Of a stretch of DNA of 51,350 bases, positions 41,079-49,117 are shown piece after piece. The position numbers and the translations under genes were made by a program. This stretch comes from a virus: positions 1 through 51,350 of the IMG/VR virus record IMGVR_UViG_3300031974_003900; one strand, 5' to 3'. The notes under the pieces are model-generated. The model did not search any database. It was not told the origin of the DNA and saw only the letters and a list, made by a program, of their open reading frames with translations. Within the stretch, counting starts at the first letter, position 1, and the number at the start of each line of letters is the position of its first letter.

Positions 41079-42105
41079 TTTTCATAAACCTTTTATATTT
41101 GTCTAATTGTAATTCGCCTTGATATAAAACTTTAGACATAGGCGCACTAGCACTAAAATTATCTAAAGTTTTGTGACAATTTACGTGTTCTTCTATTTCA
41201 AAATAATCATTTCCTTGTAGTATTACTAATTGATTTTTTTGTATACAATCATACCATTCTTTAAAATTTTCGATATGTTCTGTACTGGTATTTATAACTG
41301 TGTTAGGATACCCCCATAGTCTTTCAGTTGTTCCGTCTGATTTGTTTACATCGTATATATGTTCATCAAACATAATTTCAAATATATCCTGTGTACATGC
41401 CTTGAAACGCCAATCCTCTAACACCCATTTTTTATTAAACGTTTCGGCAATTTTCCAAACATTAGGATCGATATCAAAACTTACAATTTTATCAATTTTT
41501 AATTTACTTTCAAATAACATTGTAGCCAATGTAGCATACCAACCAGCACATAAAAATACTGTGCCTAAAACTACATCTAAATCTTTTAATGTATCAACTA
41601 ACCAAATTTTGCTTTTTAGTTGTCCTCGGCTAAAACAATCTTTATCAAATTCGATATCATTTGTAATTAAATCTTTTAACGCTTTCACAAAATAACTATC
41701 GGTATATCTTTTTAATACTTTAAACAAACTCCATATATTGTCATCAGTAATTAGTTTTTTTAAATCTTCATCTCCGATTAGTCTAAAAGTACTGTAAATA
41801 TTATCTTCTAATACTGCCTTACGTAAATCTTCATTTCCTGGTAATAATCTAAATAAACTGCGAAGGTTTTCTTCTAATACTGCCTTACGTAAATCTTCTA
41901 TATCGCCAACACAACGTTTGTTATCAACCAGTCTAAACACACTATGCGGACTTTTACTTACAATAGCTTTGCTTAGTTCTTCTTTATTTGCTAATTGCAA
42001 AATAGTATAGATATCTTTATCGTTATAGCACCGGCGTAGTAGGCTAATTTTTTCATTGTCTACATTTAATATTTCAAATCTATCTAGTATTTCAAATATT
42101 TCCAT
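41065..42105 (-). CDS. Methyltransferase-like protein with four N-terminal repeats
   Basis: A 346-residue protein. The N-terminal half carries four about-22-residue repeats with the consensus E-(D/E)-L-x-K-A-(V/I)-x-E-x-N-x-x-S-x-F-R-L (about 42-131). The C-terminal half is Rossmann-like: VVLGTVFLCAGW (motif I), FDIDPNVW (acidic loop) and a VINTSTEH strand, as in SAM methyltransferases or related NAD-binding proteins. ATG 42105 is preferred over TTG 42108. The repeats probably mediate protein binding. It overlaps the glycosyltransferase gene by 14 bases. Confidence 0.65.
   Translation of the reverse strand: MEIFEILDRFEILNVDNEKISLLRRCYNDKDIYTILQLANKEELSKAIVSKSPHSVFRLVDNKRCVGDIEDLRKAVLEENLRSLFRLLPGNEDLRKAVLEDNIYSTFRLIGDEDLKKLITDDNIWSLFKVLKRYTDSYFVKALKDLITNDIEFDKDCFSRGQLKSKIWLVDTLKDLDVVLGTVFLCAGWYATLATMLFESKLKIDKIVSFDIDPNVWKIAETFNKKWVLEDWRFKACTQDIFEIMFDEHIYDVNKSDGTTERLWGYPNTVINTSTEHIENFKEWYDCIQKNQLVILQGNDYFEIEEHVNCHKTLDNFSASAPMSKVLYQGELQLDKYKRFMKIGYK
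41804..41898 (-). repeat. Exact 29-base DNA repeat in the methyltransferase N-terminus
   Basis: The 29-base segments 41804-41832 and 41870-41898 are identical, spaced by 66 bases (22 codons), showing a recent duplication of one repeat unit. Both encode EDLRKAVLE. Confidence 0.85.
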
Positions 42106-43126
42106 CAAACTTTTCCTTTAACCAGTCAAAGTCATTGATACGTTTCAATTCTTCTGTATTGTTCCTATGACGAGCACCATAAGCAGCACCTGCTTTAGCA
42201 CCTTTTAACGCATATTCTGCAAAAGGAGGATCATTTTCAGTATAAGTACACCATGCTCTCAATCTTTTATTTGTTTCTTCATCTTTTTGTCTGTCAATAA
42301 TTTTACTACTCAATTTGACACATTCTCTAAAAGCACTCTTCCATGTGTTAAAAGGATCAGTATTAAATGCTGTTACATTAGATATCTTATCCATTGCTAC
42401 AAATTTATTACTTATACTTGTTGTCATATCAGGTTTGCTTGTATCCATCATAAGTGTTTTTTCTGTAGGAAAAAGTTTTACACCGCCATATCCGTATACT
42501 AGCCCATTTACTGGATTTAAACTACGCCATACATGCACTGCTTCTTTGTTATGATGTTCAGGAATATGATTAAACTTAAAATAATCTGTTAGTTGTGCAT
42601 CACCATCAATAATCCAAAACATTTCTGTTTCACATAAACTTGCTGCGGCGATGTGTGCTTGATGAATACCTTTCACACCATGTATACGTTTTACATCTGG
42701 AAAACGTTCTAGTATACGTTCATAATTTTCGTCAGCATTTGGCTCATTGTAACTTATAAAAACTTTGTCAAATTCACTACCAACTGGTTTGCTTGCTTGT
42801 ATCTCAACAAACTTTTTATTGATATAAAAACGTGCTTTTAATTCACCTGGTCCGTGATGACTGTTTTTTGGCATCAATGCTACACCGTCGTAAAACTTGC
42901 CATTTAAAAAAACGTGTGTTATGTCTTGACTATAATCGTCTGGCACATAATCAAATTCAAAATCATATTTTACAATTAGGTTATTATAAACAATCCAAAC
43001 AAACTTGGTTAGACATTTTTGTTTTGCTTCTGGTACAGTGCTTGCACATTTAGCCGTAGGAACAGATTGCTTTAAATCTAAAAATAATTTTTCAGACGGA
43101 TCGCCTATAAAATAAACATCATACAT
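42092..43126 (-). CDS. Glycosyltransferase-like protein
   Basis: A 344-residue protein from ATG 43126. FISYNEPNADENY (about 123-135), VHG/IHGVKGIHQAH and the DGD metal motif (WIIDGDAQ, D174-D176) match a glycosyltransferase-2-like family that also occurs at 47649. The first 110 residues are unique to this copy. An open frame continues to 43198, but the promoter at 43133-43161 would start transcription at 43126, so the mRNA would be leaderless. Sugar donor and acceptor unknown; capsid or surface glycosylation is possible. Confidence 0.78.
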   Translation of the reverse strand: MYDVYFIGDPSEKLFLDLKQSVPTAKCASTVPEAKQKCLTKFVWIVYNNLIVKYDFEFDYVPDDYSQDITHVFLNGKFYDGVALMPKNSHHGPGELKARFYINKKFVEIQASKPVGSEFDKVFISYNEPNADENYERILERFPDVKRIHGVKGIHQAHIAAASLCETEMFWIIDGDAQLTDYFKFNHIPEHHNKEAVHVWRSLNPVNGLVYGYGGVKLFPTEKTLMMDTSKPDMTTSISNKFVAMDKISNVTAFNTDPFNTWKSAFRECVKLSSKIIDRQKDEETNKRLRAWCTYTENDPPFAEYALKGAKAGAAYGARHRNNTEELKRINDFDWLKEKFDGNI

Positions 43127-43132
43127 ACAGTA

Positions 43133-43161
43133 ATTATATGATAATATAACTTTTAAGTCAA
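43133..43161 (-). promoter_or_regulatory. Sigma70-like promoter for the main minus-strand operon
   Basis: On the minus strand TTGACT (43161-43156), 17-base spacer, TATAAT (43138-43133). Predicted start at 43126, the first base of the glycosyltransferase ATG. Confidence 0.8.
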
Positions 43162-43171
43162 GAACAGAATA

Positions 43172-43179
43172 GATAAATA
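43172..43179 (+). promoter_or_regulatory. T4-type late promoter octamer GATAAATA
   Basis: 18 bases before the ATG of the fibre gene at 43197; a GGAGG ribosome-binding site (43186-43190) lies in between. It diverges from the operon promoter at 43133. Confidence 0.6.
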
Positions 43180-43196
43180 ATGTAGCGGAGGATGAC

Positions 43197-44657
43197 ATGG
43201 CGGATTTTATACCAGGTGAAGCATATAGATTAGATATCGTTGGTGCAGACGAATCGATTATCGTAGATAGTTGGCAAGGAACTATTAAAGCAAATACAGT
43301 ATCAGATTTAGGTATGGTACAAGTTGATGTATCTACTGGAAAACTTTATGGACCTATGGTAGGCGATATTGAAGACACCGAAGGCAATATTGTATTTGAT
43401 GCAACTGCTCAAACACTAAAAGCAGATGTATTTGGTAGTGTGTATGATAACAGTGGCGCTATTAAAATAATAGACGGTATGACTGGTAAAATTACTGGTC
43501 CTCTAAGTGGTAATGTGATTGCTTCAGATAATACCATAATGGTTGATACTGCTAGTAAAACAATCACAGCAAATACTTTTACCGGTGACCTATACGGAGA
43601 TGTTTATGGTAACCTTACAACAGACAGTGTTGTATATGGTACATTTAGTGGTGATTTTAATGGTACTTCATATGGTGAATTTTTTGGTAATAGTGTAGGA
43701 GAACACACAGGCGATGTAATAGGTGATGTTACTGGTCATGTTACTGGTAATCTTACAGGTAGCGTTACAGGAGAATTACTTGCAGTAAGAGAAGGCGAAG
43801 ATGTTGCTACACGTCTTACAGCATGGAATGAACATTTCCAACAATGGGAATGGTATGGCGGCGTCGGTAATCCATTTCCAGCAGATGAGACAGACATTGC
43901 CAAAGGTCCTATTATTTTAACTAGTACAGACAGATCTCAAACTGCACTAAGAGCAAATGTTATACACTACAATGGCACTGAAATTATTAAATTACACACC
44001 GACGAACTAGACCCAGATTGTCCTACTGCACCAGCAACCATAAGAGGTCAGTTTGATGGTAATTTTATTCACATGGACGAAACTGATATTGCTCATACTG
44101 TTTTAAGTGCAGATACCATTGGCGGTAGTGTGTTACATCCAGTAAATGGAAAACTAAATATTGGTATGCATAACGATCCTGTTGAGGATATTCAGATCAA
44201 TGCAAGTAATTTTACAATAGAATCAAAACTTACACGTATAGATACAGCCGGTGTAGAAATTAAAACTCATACGTACAGAGGCGATGTTGATGCAAAACAA
44301 GCAGTGCGTGATGAAGATTTAATCGGTGGCTTTCACGTTCATGCATATAACGGAAACGAAATGGTTGTTGCCGGCGGTATGGGATTCACTGTTGCAGGTG
44401 ATGTAAGCGAAACTGGAATTGGTATACCTTCGAGATTTGTAGTAGGAACATCAACTAATACACATAAATTCCATCCAAACAACGAACATCAACTTGAATT
44501 CTGTAACGGGGTACTCACTGTGCCTGTAATGCAAGCAGATCCTATGGACTTTGTAACAAGAGATGAAATAACTGCCGAAGCTGGAATGATTATTTTCAAT
44601 AGTAGCAGTAACACATTCCAAGGATTTAATGGCACTTCTTGGGTTGACTTACACTAA
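43197..44657 (+). CDS. Repeat-rich tail-fibre or adhesin-like virion protein
   Basis: A 486-residue protein. The region about 124-200 is a run of short G-x-x-x-G repeats (GDVYGNL, GDVIGDVTGHVTGNLTGSVTG type) typical of trimeric fibre shafts. Before it is a beta-rich attachment region (about 1-120). After it comes a domain with WYGGVGNPFPADETDI, and the C-terminus ends in SSNTFQGFNGTSWVDLH, a fibre-tip type block. Late promoter upstream. It is separate from the fibre gene at 15800, so the phage has at least two kinds of fibre or whisker. Confidence 0.82.
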   Translation: MADFIPGEAYRLDIVGADESIIVDSWQGTIKANTVSDLGMVQVDVSTGKLYGPMVGDIEDTEGNIVFDATAQTLKADVFGSVYDNSGAIKIIDGMTGKITGPLSGNVIASDNTIMVDTASKTITANTFTGDLYGDVYGNLTTDSVVYGTFSGDFNGTSYGEFFGNSVGEHTGDVIGDVTGHVTGNLTGSVTGELLAVREGEDVATRLTAWNEHFQQWEWYGGVGNPFPADETDIAKGPIILTSTDRSQTALRANVIHYNGTEIIKLHTDELDPDCPTAPATIRGQFDGNFIHMDETDIAHTVLSADTIGGSVLHPVNGKLNIGMHNDPVEDIQINASNFTIESKLTRIDTAGVEIKTHTYRGDVDAKQAVRDEDLIGGFHVHAYNGNEMVVAGGMGFTVAGDVSETGIGIPSRFVVGTSTNTHKFHPNNEHQLEFCNGVLTVPVMQADPMDFVTRDEITAEAGMIIFNSSSNTFQGFNGTSWVDLH

Positions 44658-44671
44658 ATGTATGTTATAAT
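44644..44671 (+). promoter_or_regulatory. Sigma70-like promoter for the second AMP ligase
   Basis: TTGACT (44644-44649), 16-base spacer, TATAAT (44666-44671), inside the end of the fibre gene. The start is expected near 44678; GGAGG (about 44691-44695) precedes the ATG at 44704. Confidence 0.72.
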
Positions 44672-44703
44672 TAAAACACTAGAAATTTGGAGGTTCTTTC
44701 AGT

Positions 44704-45693
44704 ATGATCTACATTGATGGCGTAGAATATTTAAAAAGCGATAACGAACATGTTAGAGAATCTGTTATCAATTATCTTGATAACTGGAATATTACAGTTA
44801 GTACAAGTGGAACAACAGGCAAACCAAAAACATATCAACACAGTGAAAAACTAATGAGACAAGTTGCAGAATACAATGCAGAATATTTTATGCTTGACTC
44901 CAATAGTAGCATGATGGCATTGTACAATCCACGAGGCATTGGATTTACAAGTATGAGCTTGTATCCTTGTCACGTTGCAAACTGCGACACATTTATTGAA
45001 ACTACAGTTGCTAATCTACCGGATAGAATTAGTGAAGTACAGCCAACAAATATGTTGATACTTCCTAATGTTTGGAAAACCTGGCATAGACACAAGAAAT
45101 GGAAAAACTTAGATTTAAGTTGTATGAAGCAAATGCAGGTAGGTAGTGATATCACTCCTACAGGACTAATGGAAGATTTACGAGCTCGCGGAGCACAACA
45201 AGTAAATACAGGCTACGGCAGCACAGAAGTACCGCCTGTTATTATGAGCACAGAACGTCAAGACGTGTATAACTTTAGTGATATAAATCCAAATATTGAT
45301 TTTAAATTTGTCGAACACGATGACGGCAGTACTGAATTTTACTGCAAATACAAAGAACAAACAGAATGGTGGGACAGCGGCGATCTTGTAGAATTTAACA
45401 GCGCAGATGAATTTAGATTGTCTGGAAGAAGATACAATGCATTCAAAATGGAAAACTGCGGCGACAGGGTATATCCAGAACAAATTGAAAAAGTTGCTAT
45501 TGAAAATGGTGCAAGTTTAGCACTGTGTAGAAAAGTTGCTCATGAATGTGTTGTGTATTACACTGGCGAGTTAGATGTTGAAAACTTTACCAAACAACAT
45601 AAATGTGCTTATGAAATCAAACCCGTTAAAGTAAATGAAATTAAAGTAGATGACAATCTACGTAAAATTTCTAGGAATCAAGAATTTGTATAG
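44704..45693 (+). CDS. Minimal ANL-type AMP-forming ligase, copy 2
   Basis: A 329-residue protein. STSGTTGKPK (33-42), TGYGSTEVPP (about 169-178), SGDLVEF (225-231) and GRRYNAFK (241-248) are the A3, A5, A7 and A8-type motifs. A C-terminal DDNLRKISRN may hold the catalytic lysine (K321). The usual large N-terminal subdomain is missing, as in copy 1, but this copy keeps more of the lid domain. Expected reaction: acid plus ATP to acyl-AMP, then transfer to CoA, a carrier or an amine. It overlaps the GNAT gene by 44 bases or, with a later GNAT start, only eight. Confidence 0.82.
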   Translation: MIYIDGVEYLKSDNEHVRESVINYLDNWNITVSTSGTTGKPKTYQHSEKLMRQVAEYNAEYFMLDSNSSMMALYNPRGIGFTSMSLYPCHVANCDTFIETTVANLPDRISEVQPTNMLILPNVWKTWHRHKKWKNLDLSCMKQMQVGSDITPTGLMEDLRARGAQQVNTGYGSTEVPPVIMSTERQDVYNFSDINPNIDFKFVEHDDGSTEFYCKYKEQTEWWDSGDLVEFNSADEFRLSGRRYNAFKMENCGDRVYPEQIEKVAIENGASLALCRKVAHECVVYYTGELDVENFTKQHKCAYEIKPVKVNEIKVDDNLRKISRNQEFV

Positions 45694-46279
45694 ATTTGAA
45701 GCGTACGACGGATCACAGGATCTAACACAATGGTTTGTAGATGCCGAAAAGCATGGATACTACAATAACAGTAGTAAAGAAATGCTTATTGATTATATTG
45801 CAAAATACGAAGATGCAACACTGTTTTTGCTTTACTACAACGATAAAATTGTAGGTAATAGTGTTGTACATAGTTTAAAAGGCTTAGGTATACTAGGTAA
45901 GGATGCTTACAGAATTGGTGCTAGAACTTGTCTAGTAAGAGATCATATCGACGGTAATAGAGTTTATGCTCCTAGATCGTGGGGACCAATAAACCATCAT
46001 ACACTGCAAATGTTATTTCCAGTTTGCATTGAACATGTTGGTAGAGATAAACCAGTTTACATTAGTACGCACGAAGGTGGTGTAGGCAGTCAAAATCGTG
46101 TTCATAGAGTATGGACAAAACGTTTCACTAATCAACTTGGTGTAACAAAAGACCCTATTGAATTAGAGTACAAAGGTACGTTTCAAACATTTTATCGTAT
46201 CGATGTAGATCGCTTGTACGAATTGCTAAAAGATGCAAGATGGCCAGAAGCAGAACAAGCCATTCCTCTTTTTAGTTAA
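45650..46279 (+). CDS. GNAT-like acyltransferase, partner of AMP ligase copy 2
   Basis: A 209-residue protein (or 197 from TTG 45686, which has AGGA upstream and a smaller overlap). The HGYYNNSSKEML and LFLLYYNDKIVGNSVVH blocks match those of the GNAT at 23425. A TCLVRDHIDGNRVYAPRSWG stretch lies where the CoA-binding core is expected, but no classic Q/R-x-x-G-x-G/A is clear. Acyl transfer with the neighbouring ligase is inferred from the duplicated gene pair. Its stop overlaps the convergent radical SAM stop. Confidence 0.65.
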   Translation: MTIYVKFLGIKNLYRFEAYDGSQDLTQWFVDAEKHGYYNNSSKEMLIDYIAKYEDATLFLLYYNDKIVGNSVVHSLKGLGILGKDAYRIGARTCLVRDHIDGNRVYAPRSWGPINHHTLQMLFPVCIEHVGRDKPVYISTHEGGVGSQNRVHRVWTKRFTNQLGVTKDPIELEYKGTFQTFYRIDVDRLYELLKDARWPEAEQAIPLFS

Positions 46280-47649
46280 ACGTATTTTCTGCAAAGTTCA
46301 AAAAAGTCCGACATTTCAGGAAACGCTGCGGTAAAATCATTGCCGCGGCGTTTGTCTTGTTCAGTAAAGAAATTGTGAAAATCTCTGCGTCCTTGAATAA
46401 TTTTATCCAATGGATATTCAGTAGTTTCCATATAATCTACTACACGTCTAAACTTTTCATATTCTATAGTGCTAAACGCATCTTTGCGATTGTCATCTAC
46501 ATTTTCTTTAATAAATTGTAAATGATCATGCATATAACTCATGTAGTTTTTAGGTAGTATGTTTATGTCATATTGTAGCGGTTCTTTTAAATGTGGTGTA
46601 TCAAAACCCAAACGCTGCCATCTGTGTGTTTCTACATCATTGTATTTTGCACGCCATTCTAATATTTTTTCTAACAGTGTGCGGAATGTTGTAACACTAA
46701 AGATATTAAATGTAATCATCAACACCATAGGCGCTTCACAGTTACGCATAAAGTAATCCAAATTACGTTCAAATGTTTTGATGTCTAAGCCATCACGAAT
46801 ATACTCTGCCCGTTTTCCCCAGGTATCAATACTTGTAAACATTTTGAATCGTCTAATCTTATTGTTTGTAAGCAAATCATTTACACGGTTAGTAAACTTT
46901 TCTAGTTGCTTTGGCTTACCACCTAAGTTGCTGTTGCAGTTTAATTCTAACTCTGGCTTAGGATCTGCATCCAGCATATCAAACAACTTGTATGTACTTT
47001 TTTGTATTGTAGGTTCGCCGCCTGTAATACGCAGTATATGTAGCTCTTTACTAAGCTCAGGCCACCAACGCCAAAATGCATCTAAATACGGATTGTTTTC
47101 TTCTTCAAAAATTTGAAACCAATCAATATCGCATCTATGATTTTTTACATTTGTATATGGACCGTGTTGAGCAATTTCTTGATAATATCTACTACTTGCT
47201 TTAGGATGACAATATCCGCAGCGGAAGTTACATTCGTTTCCAAAACTGACTTCTAAGTATTCTGGGTTTACGTCAAACTCTGCTCCGCCTTCTTTCACTG
47301 CTGCTAATCTGTGCTTAAAAAATATAGTTTGATTACGCTGTTTCCTATCACTAACATAATCTTTACCCATTGCTTCAATTTTCCAGCAATAATTACAACC
47401 ACTAGGTTGTTCACCACGCATCATAGCAGCACGTTCTTGTTTCTTTTGTGCTGTGTTATGTATTGCACTTGGATTTTCTAATAATGGTGCTGTATCAATC
47501 TTGTGCGGTGCTGGATGATAACAACTGTGTGTTTCACCTGTTTGGAAATATATGTTAGCATGATACCATTTAGCAAAACAAAACGTAGGTGATATTTCCT
47601 GCGTAATAGTATCAATACGCTTTATTTCTTCGCTTTCGCTGCGTTCCAT
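46276..47649 (-). CDS. Radical SAM protein with N-terminal twitch cysteine domain
   Basis: A 457-residue protein. N-terminal cysteines C24, C43, C85 and C88 (TFCFAKW, HSCYH, CNYC); core cluster C140-x3-C144-x2-C147 (NECNFRCGYC); ITGGEPT motif. It belongs with the four N-twitch proteins of region 4 but is encoded next to glycosyltransferases. It ends convergent with the GNAT gene and overlaps the glycosyltransferase gene by one base. The N-terminal 15 residues are charged and unlike its paralogs. Confidence 0.88.
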   Translation of the reverse strand: MERSESEEIKRIDTITQEISPTFCFAKWYHANIYFQTGETHSCYHPAPHKIDTAPLLENPSAIHNTAQKKQERAAMMRGEQPSGCNYCWKIEAMGKDYVSDRKQRNQTIFFKHRLAAVKEGGAEFDVNPEYLEVSFGNECNFRCGYCHPKASSRYYQEIAQHGPYTNVKNHRCDIDWFQIFEEENNPYLDAFWRWWPELSKELHILRITGGEPTIQKSTYKLFDMLDADPKPELELNCNSNLGGKPKQLEKFTNRVNDLLTNNKIRRFKMFTSIDTWGKRAEYIRDGLDIKTFERNLDYFMRNCEAPMVLMITFNIFSVTTFRTLLEKILEWRAKYNDVETHRWQRLGFDTPHLKEPLQYDINILPKNYMSYMHDHLQFIKENVDDNRKDAFSTIEYEKFRRVVDYMETTEYPLDKIIQGRRDFHNFFTEQDKRRGNDFTAAFPEMSDFFELCRKYV

Positions 47650-48575
47650 TATACTTCTCTATCTAAAAATTGTTTGCTATTATCTCTTGCAGGATTTTGA
47701 TACACACTTTTAAAAAACATACTCTGATTTGCATCTAATGGATCAGCAGCAATAGGAATATCTAATTCATTTATAAGTTTATCGCCTAATTCTTGAGTGT
47801 AATATTCAATATCTTCTTCGACTAAGTCTCCCTTTTCTTTCCAATAATTATTTAGATATTCAAAATCACGTACATTTACATAATCCCAATCGGTACACAT
47901 TGTTTTGTACAAACCTTCTCTAGCACCGTATATTGCCCAGCGACCATTTTCAACATCTGCGCCGATCATTAACCAAATGTAAAGGCGATGCAGATTTTTC
48001 CAATGATTGCGTTTAAAGCCTTCGTAATCCGGACGTACACCTTGATCCAGTGCCATTTTAACACCTTCACGGAAGCCAGCACGCCATGCTTGCTGTGGTG
48101 TAGCATTATTGTGTATTGTACTAAATGTGCCGTTCATTTGAATGTATTGTGTATCCCAACAGAAGTCTACCTGGGCATGTGGATTATCATCTGGTGCATT
48201 TTCATGTGTACGCATGTTTAAGACATGTTGTTTAGGCCAACACTTTAGCCCACCATTTCCGTAACTAAGACCATTTATAATGTTTTTTGCAGTCCAACTG
48301 ATTACCTTGTTTGTAAGGTCTGTGTTTTCGTCAAAATCAATTGCTTGATTTAAAAAATCTGCATTTATAATATTGTCTGCGTCAACTGTAATAAATCTAT
48401 CTGTAGTAGATTTTTCAGCTGCGGCTTTGTGTGCGCTATCGCTGCCTTTTACGCCTTTTACATGCTCAGCCCAAGGACATTTGCTGACTAAGTCTGCATA
48501 ATTTTTTTCTGCATTTGGTTCATCGTAACTAAGATAGATTACATCATAGTCAACAACTCTAAAGGTGTTAGTCAT
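47649..48575 (-). CDS. Glycosyltransferase-like protein
   Basis: A 308-residue paralog of the protein at 42092. YLSYDEPNAEKNY, VKGVKGSDSAHKAAAE and the D-x-D motif (TVDADN, D65-D67) align with that protein. It lacks the first about 110 residues of the other copy. GT-A-type activity with a nucleotide sugar and metal is expected. It overlaps the unknown gene at 48568 by eight bases and the radical SAM gene by one base, suggesting coordinated use. Confidence 0.8.
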   Translation of the reverse strand: MTNTFRVVDYDVIYLSYDEPNAEKNYADLVSKCPWAEHVKGVKGSDSAHKAAAEKSTTDRFITVDADNIINADFLNQAIDFDENTDLTNKVISWTAKNIINGLSYGNGGLKCWPKQHVLNMRTHENAPDDNPHAQVDFCWDTQYIQMNGTFSTIHNNATPQQAWRAGFREGVKMALDQGVRPDYEGFKRNHWKNLHRLYIWLMIGADVENGRWAIYGAREGLYKTMCTDWDYVNVRDFEYLNNYWKEKGDLVEEDIEYYTQELGDKLINELDIPIAADPLDANQSMFFKSVYQNPARDNSKQFLDREV

Positions 48576-49116
48576 TTATTTCCTCGTAATAATAAGAATC
48601 AAATCTACGTGTAGTATACACAGAAATTTGTGTTCCGTCAAACTCAAACTCGTCAGTAAAAGGCAAATAATTTCCTTTGTCAAATTTTAATAATTTATAC
48701 AAAACATTTGGATCGTCTTTTTTTGTAACACTAAAATAATAATTTGCTAAATCAATTGACATTTTTTGATCTAATAATTCTAATTCGAATTTATCATCAA
48801 GCATAATGTGCCAAGATTTGTTTTTGTTATTCTTTGTAATTATTATTTGTTTTTCTTCGGGTTCCTCAGTTGGAATTTCATACAAAAATGCCCACATAAG
48901 TTTATCTTCGTCTACTTGTTTTAAACTTTTTATGCTGTATTTTTTTGTAACAAAGTCAAATTCAACTCTGTGTTCTAATAAACTCAATTTACCAGTTATA
49001 AAATCTTCAACTTCGGCAAAGTCTAATTCTAAATTCTTAAATCTTTCATCAGGTGCATTAGTAACCTTATAGATTGTTCCGTCATCTTGAAAGCACACAT
49101 ATCTTTTTAGATTCAT
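48568..49116 (-). CDS. Uncharacterised protein, beta-rich
   Basis: A 182-residue protein with alternating hydrophobic and charged strands (RYVCFQDDGTIYKVT, VEFDFVTKKYSIKSL, YLPFTDEFEFDGTQISVYT). I do not recognise a family. There is no catalytic motif or signal peptide. It lies between two glycosyltransferase genes, with eight bases of overlap on one side and a two-base gap on the other. A structural or adaptor role is possible. Confidence 0.65.
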   Translation of the reverse strand: MNLKRYVCFQDDGTIYKVTNAPDERFKNLELDFAEVEDFITGKLSLLEHRVEFDFVTKKYSIKSLKQVDEDKLMWAFLYEIPTEEPEEKQIIITKNNKNKSWHIMLDDKFELELLDQKMSIDLANYYFSVTKKDDPNVLYKLLKFDKGNYLPFTDEFEFDGTQISVYTTRRFDSYYYEEIND

Positions 49117-49117
49117 A

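Noticed and set aside
41289-41296. TATAAATA on the minus strand
   Set aside because: It lies deep inside the methyltransferase-like gene, more than 200 bases from the next start; no leader or hairpin supports use.
43127-43198. Longer N-terminus for the glycosyltransferase at 42092
   Set aside because: It would run through the promoter and the late octamer of the divergent fibre gene; ATG 43126 gives a natural start.
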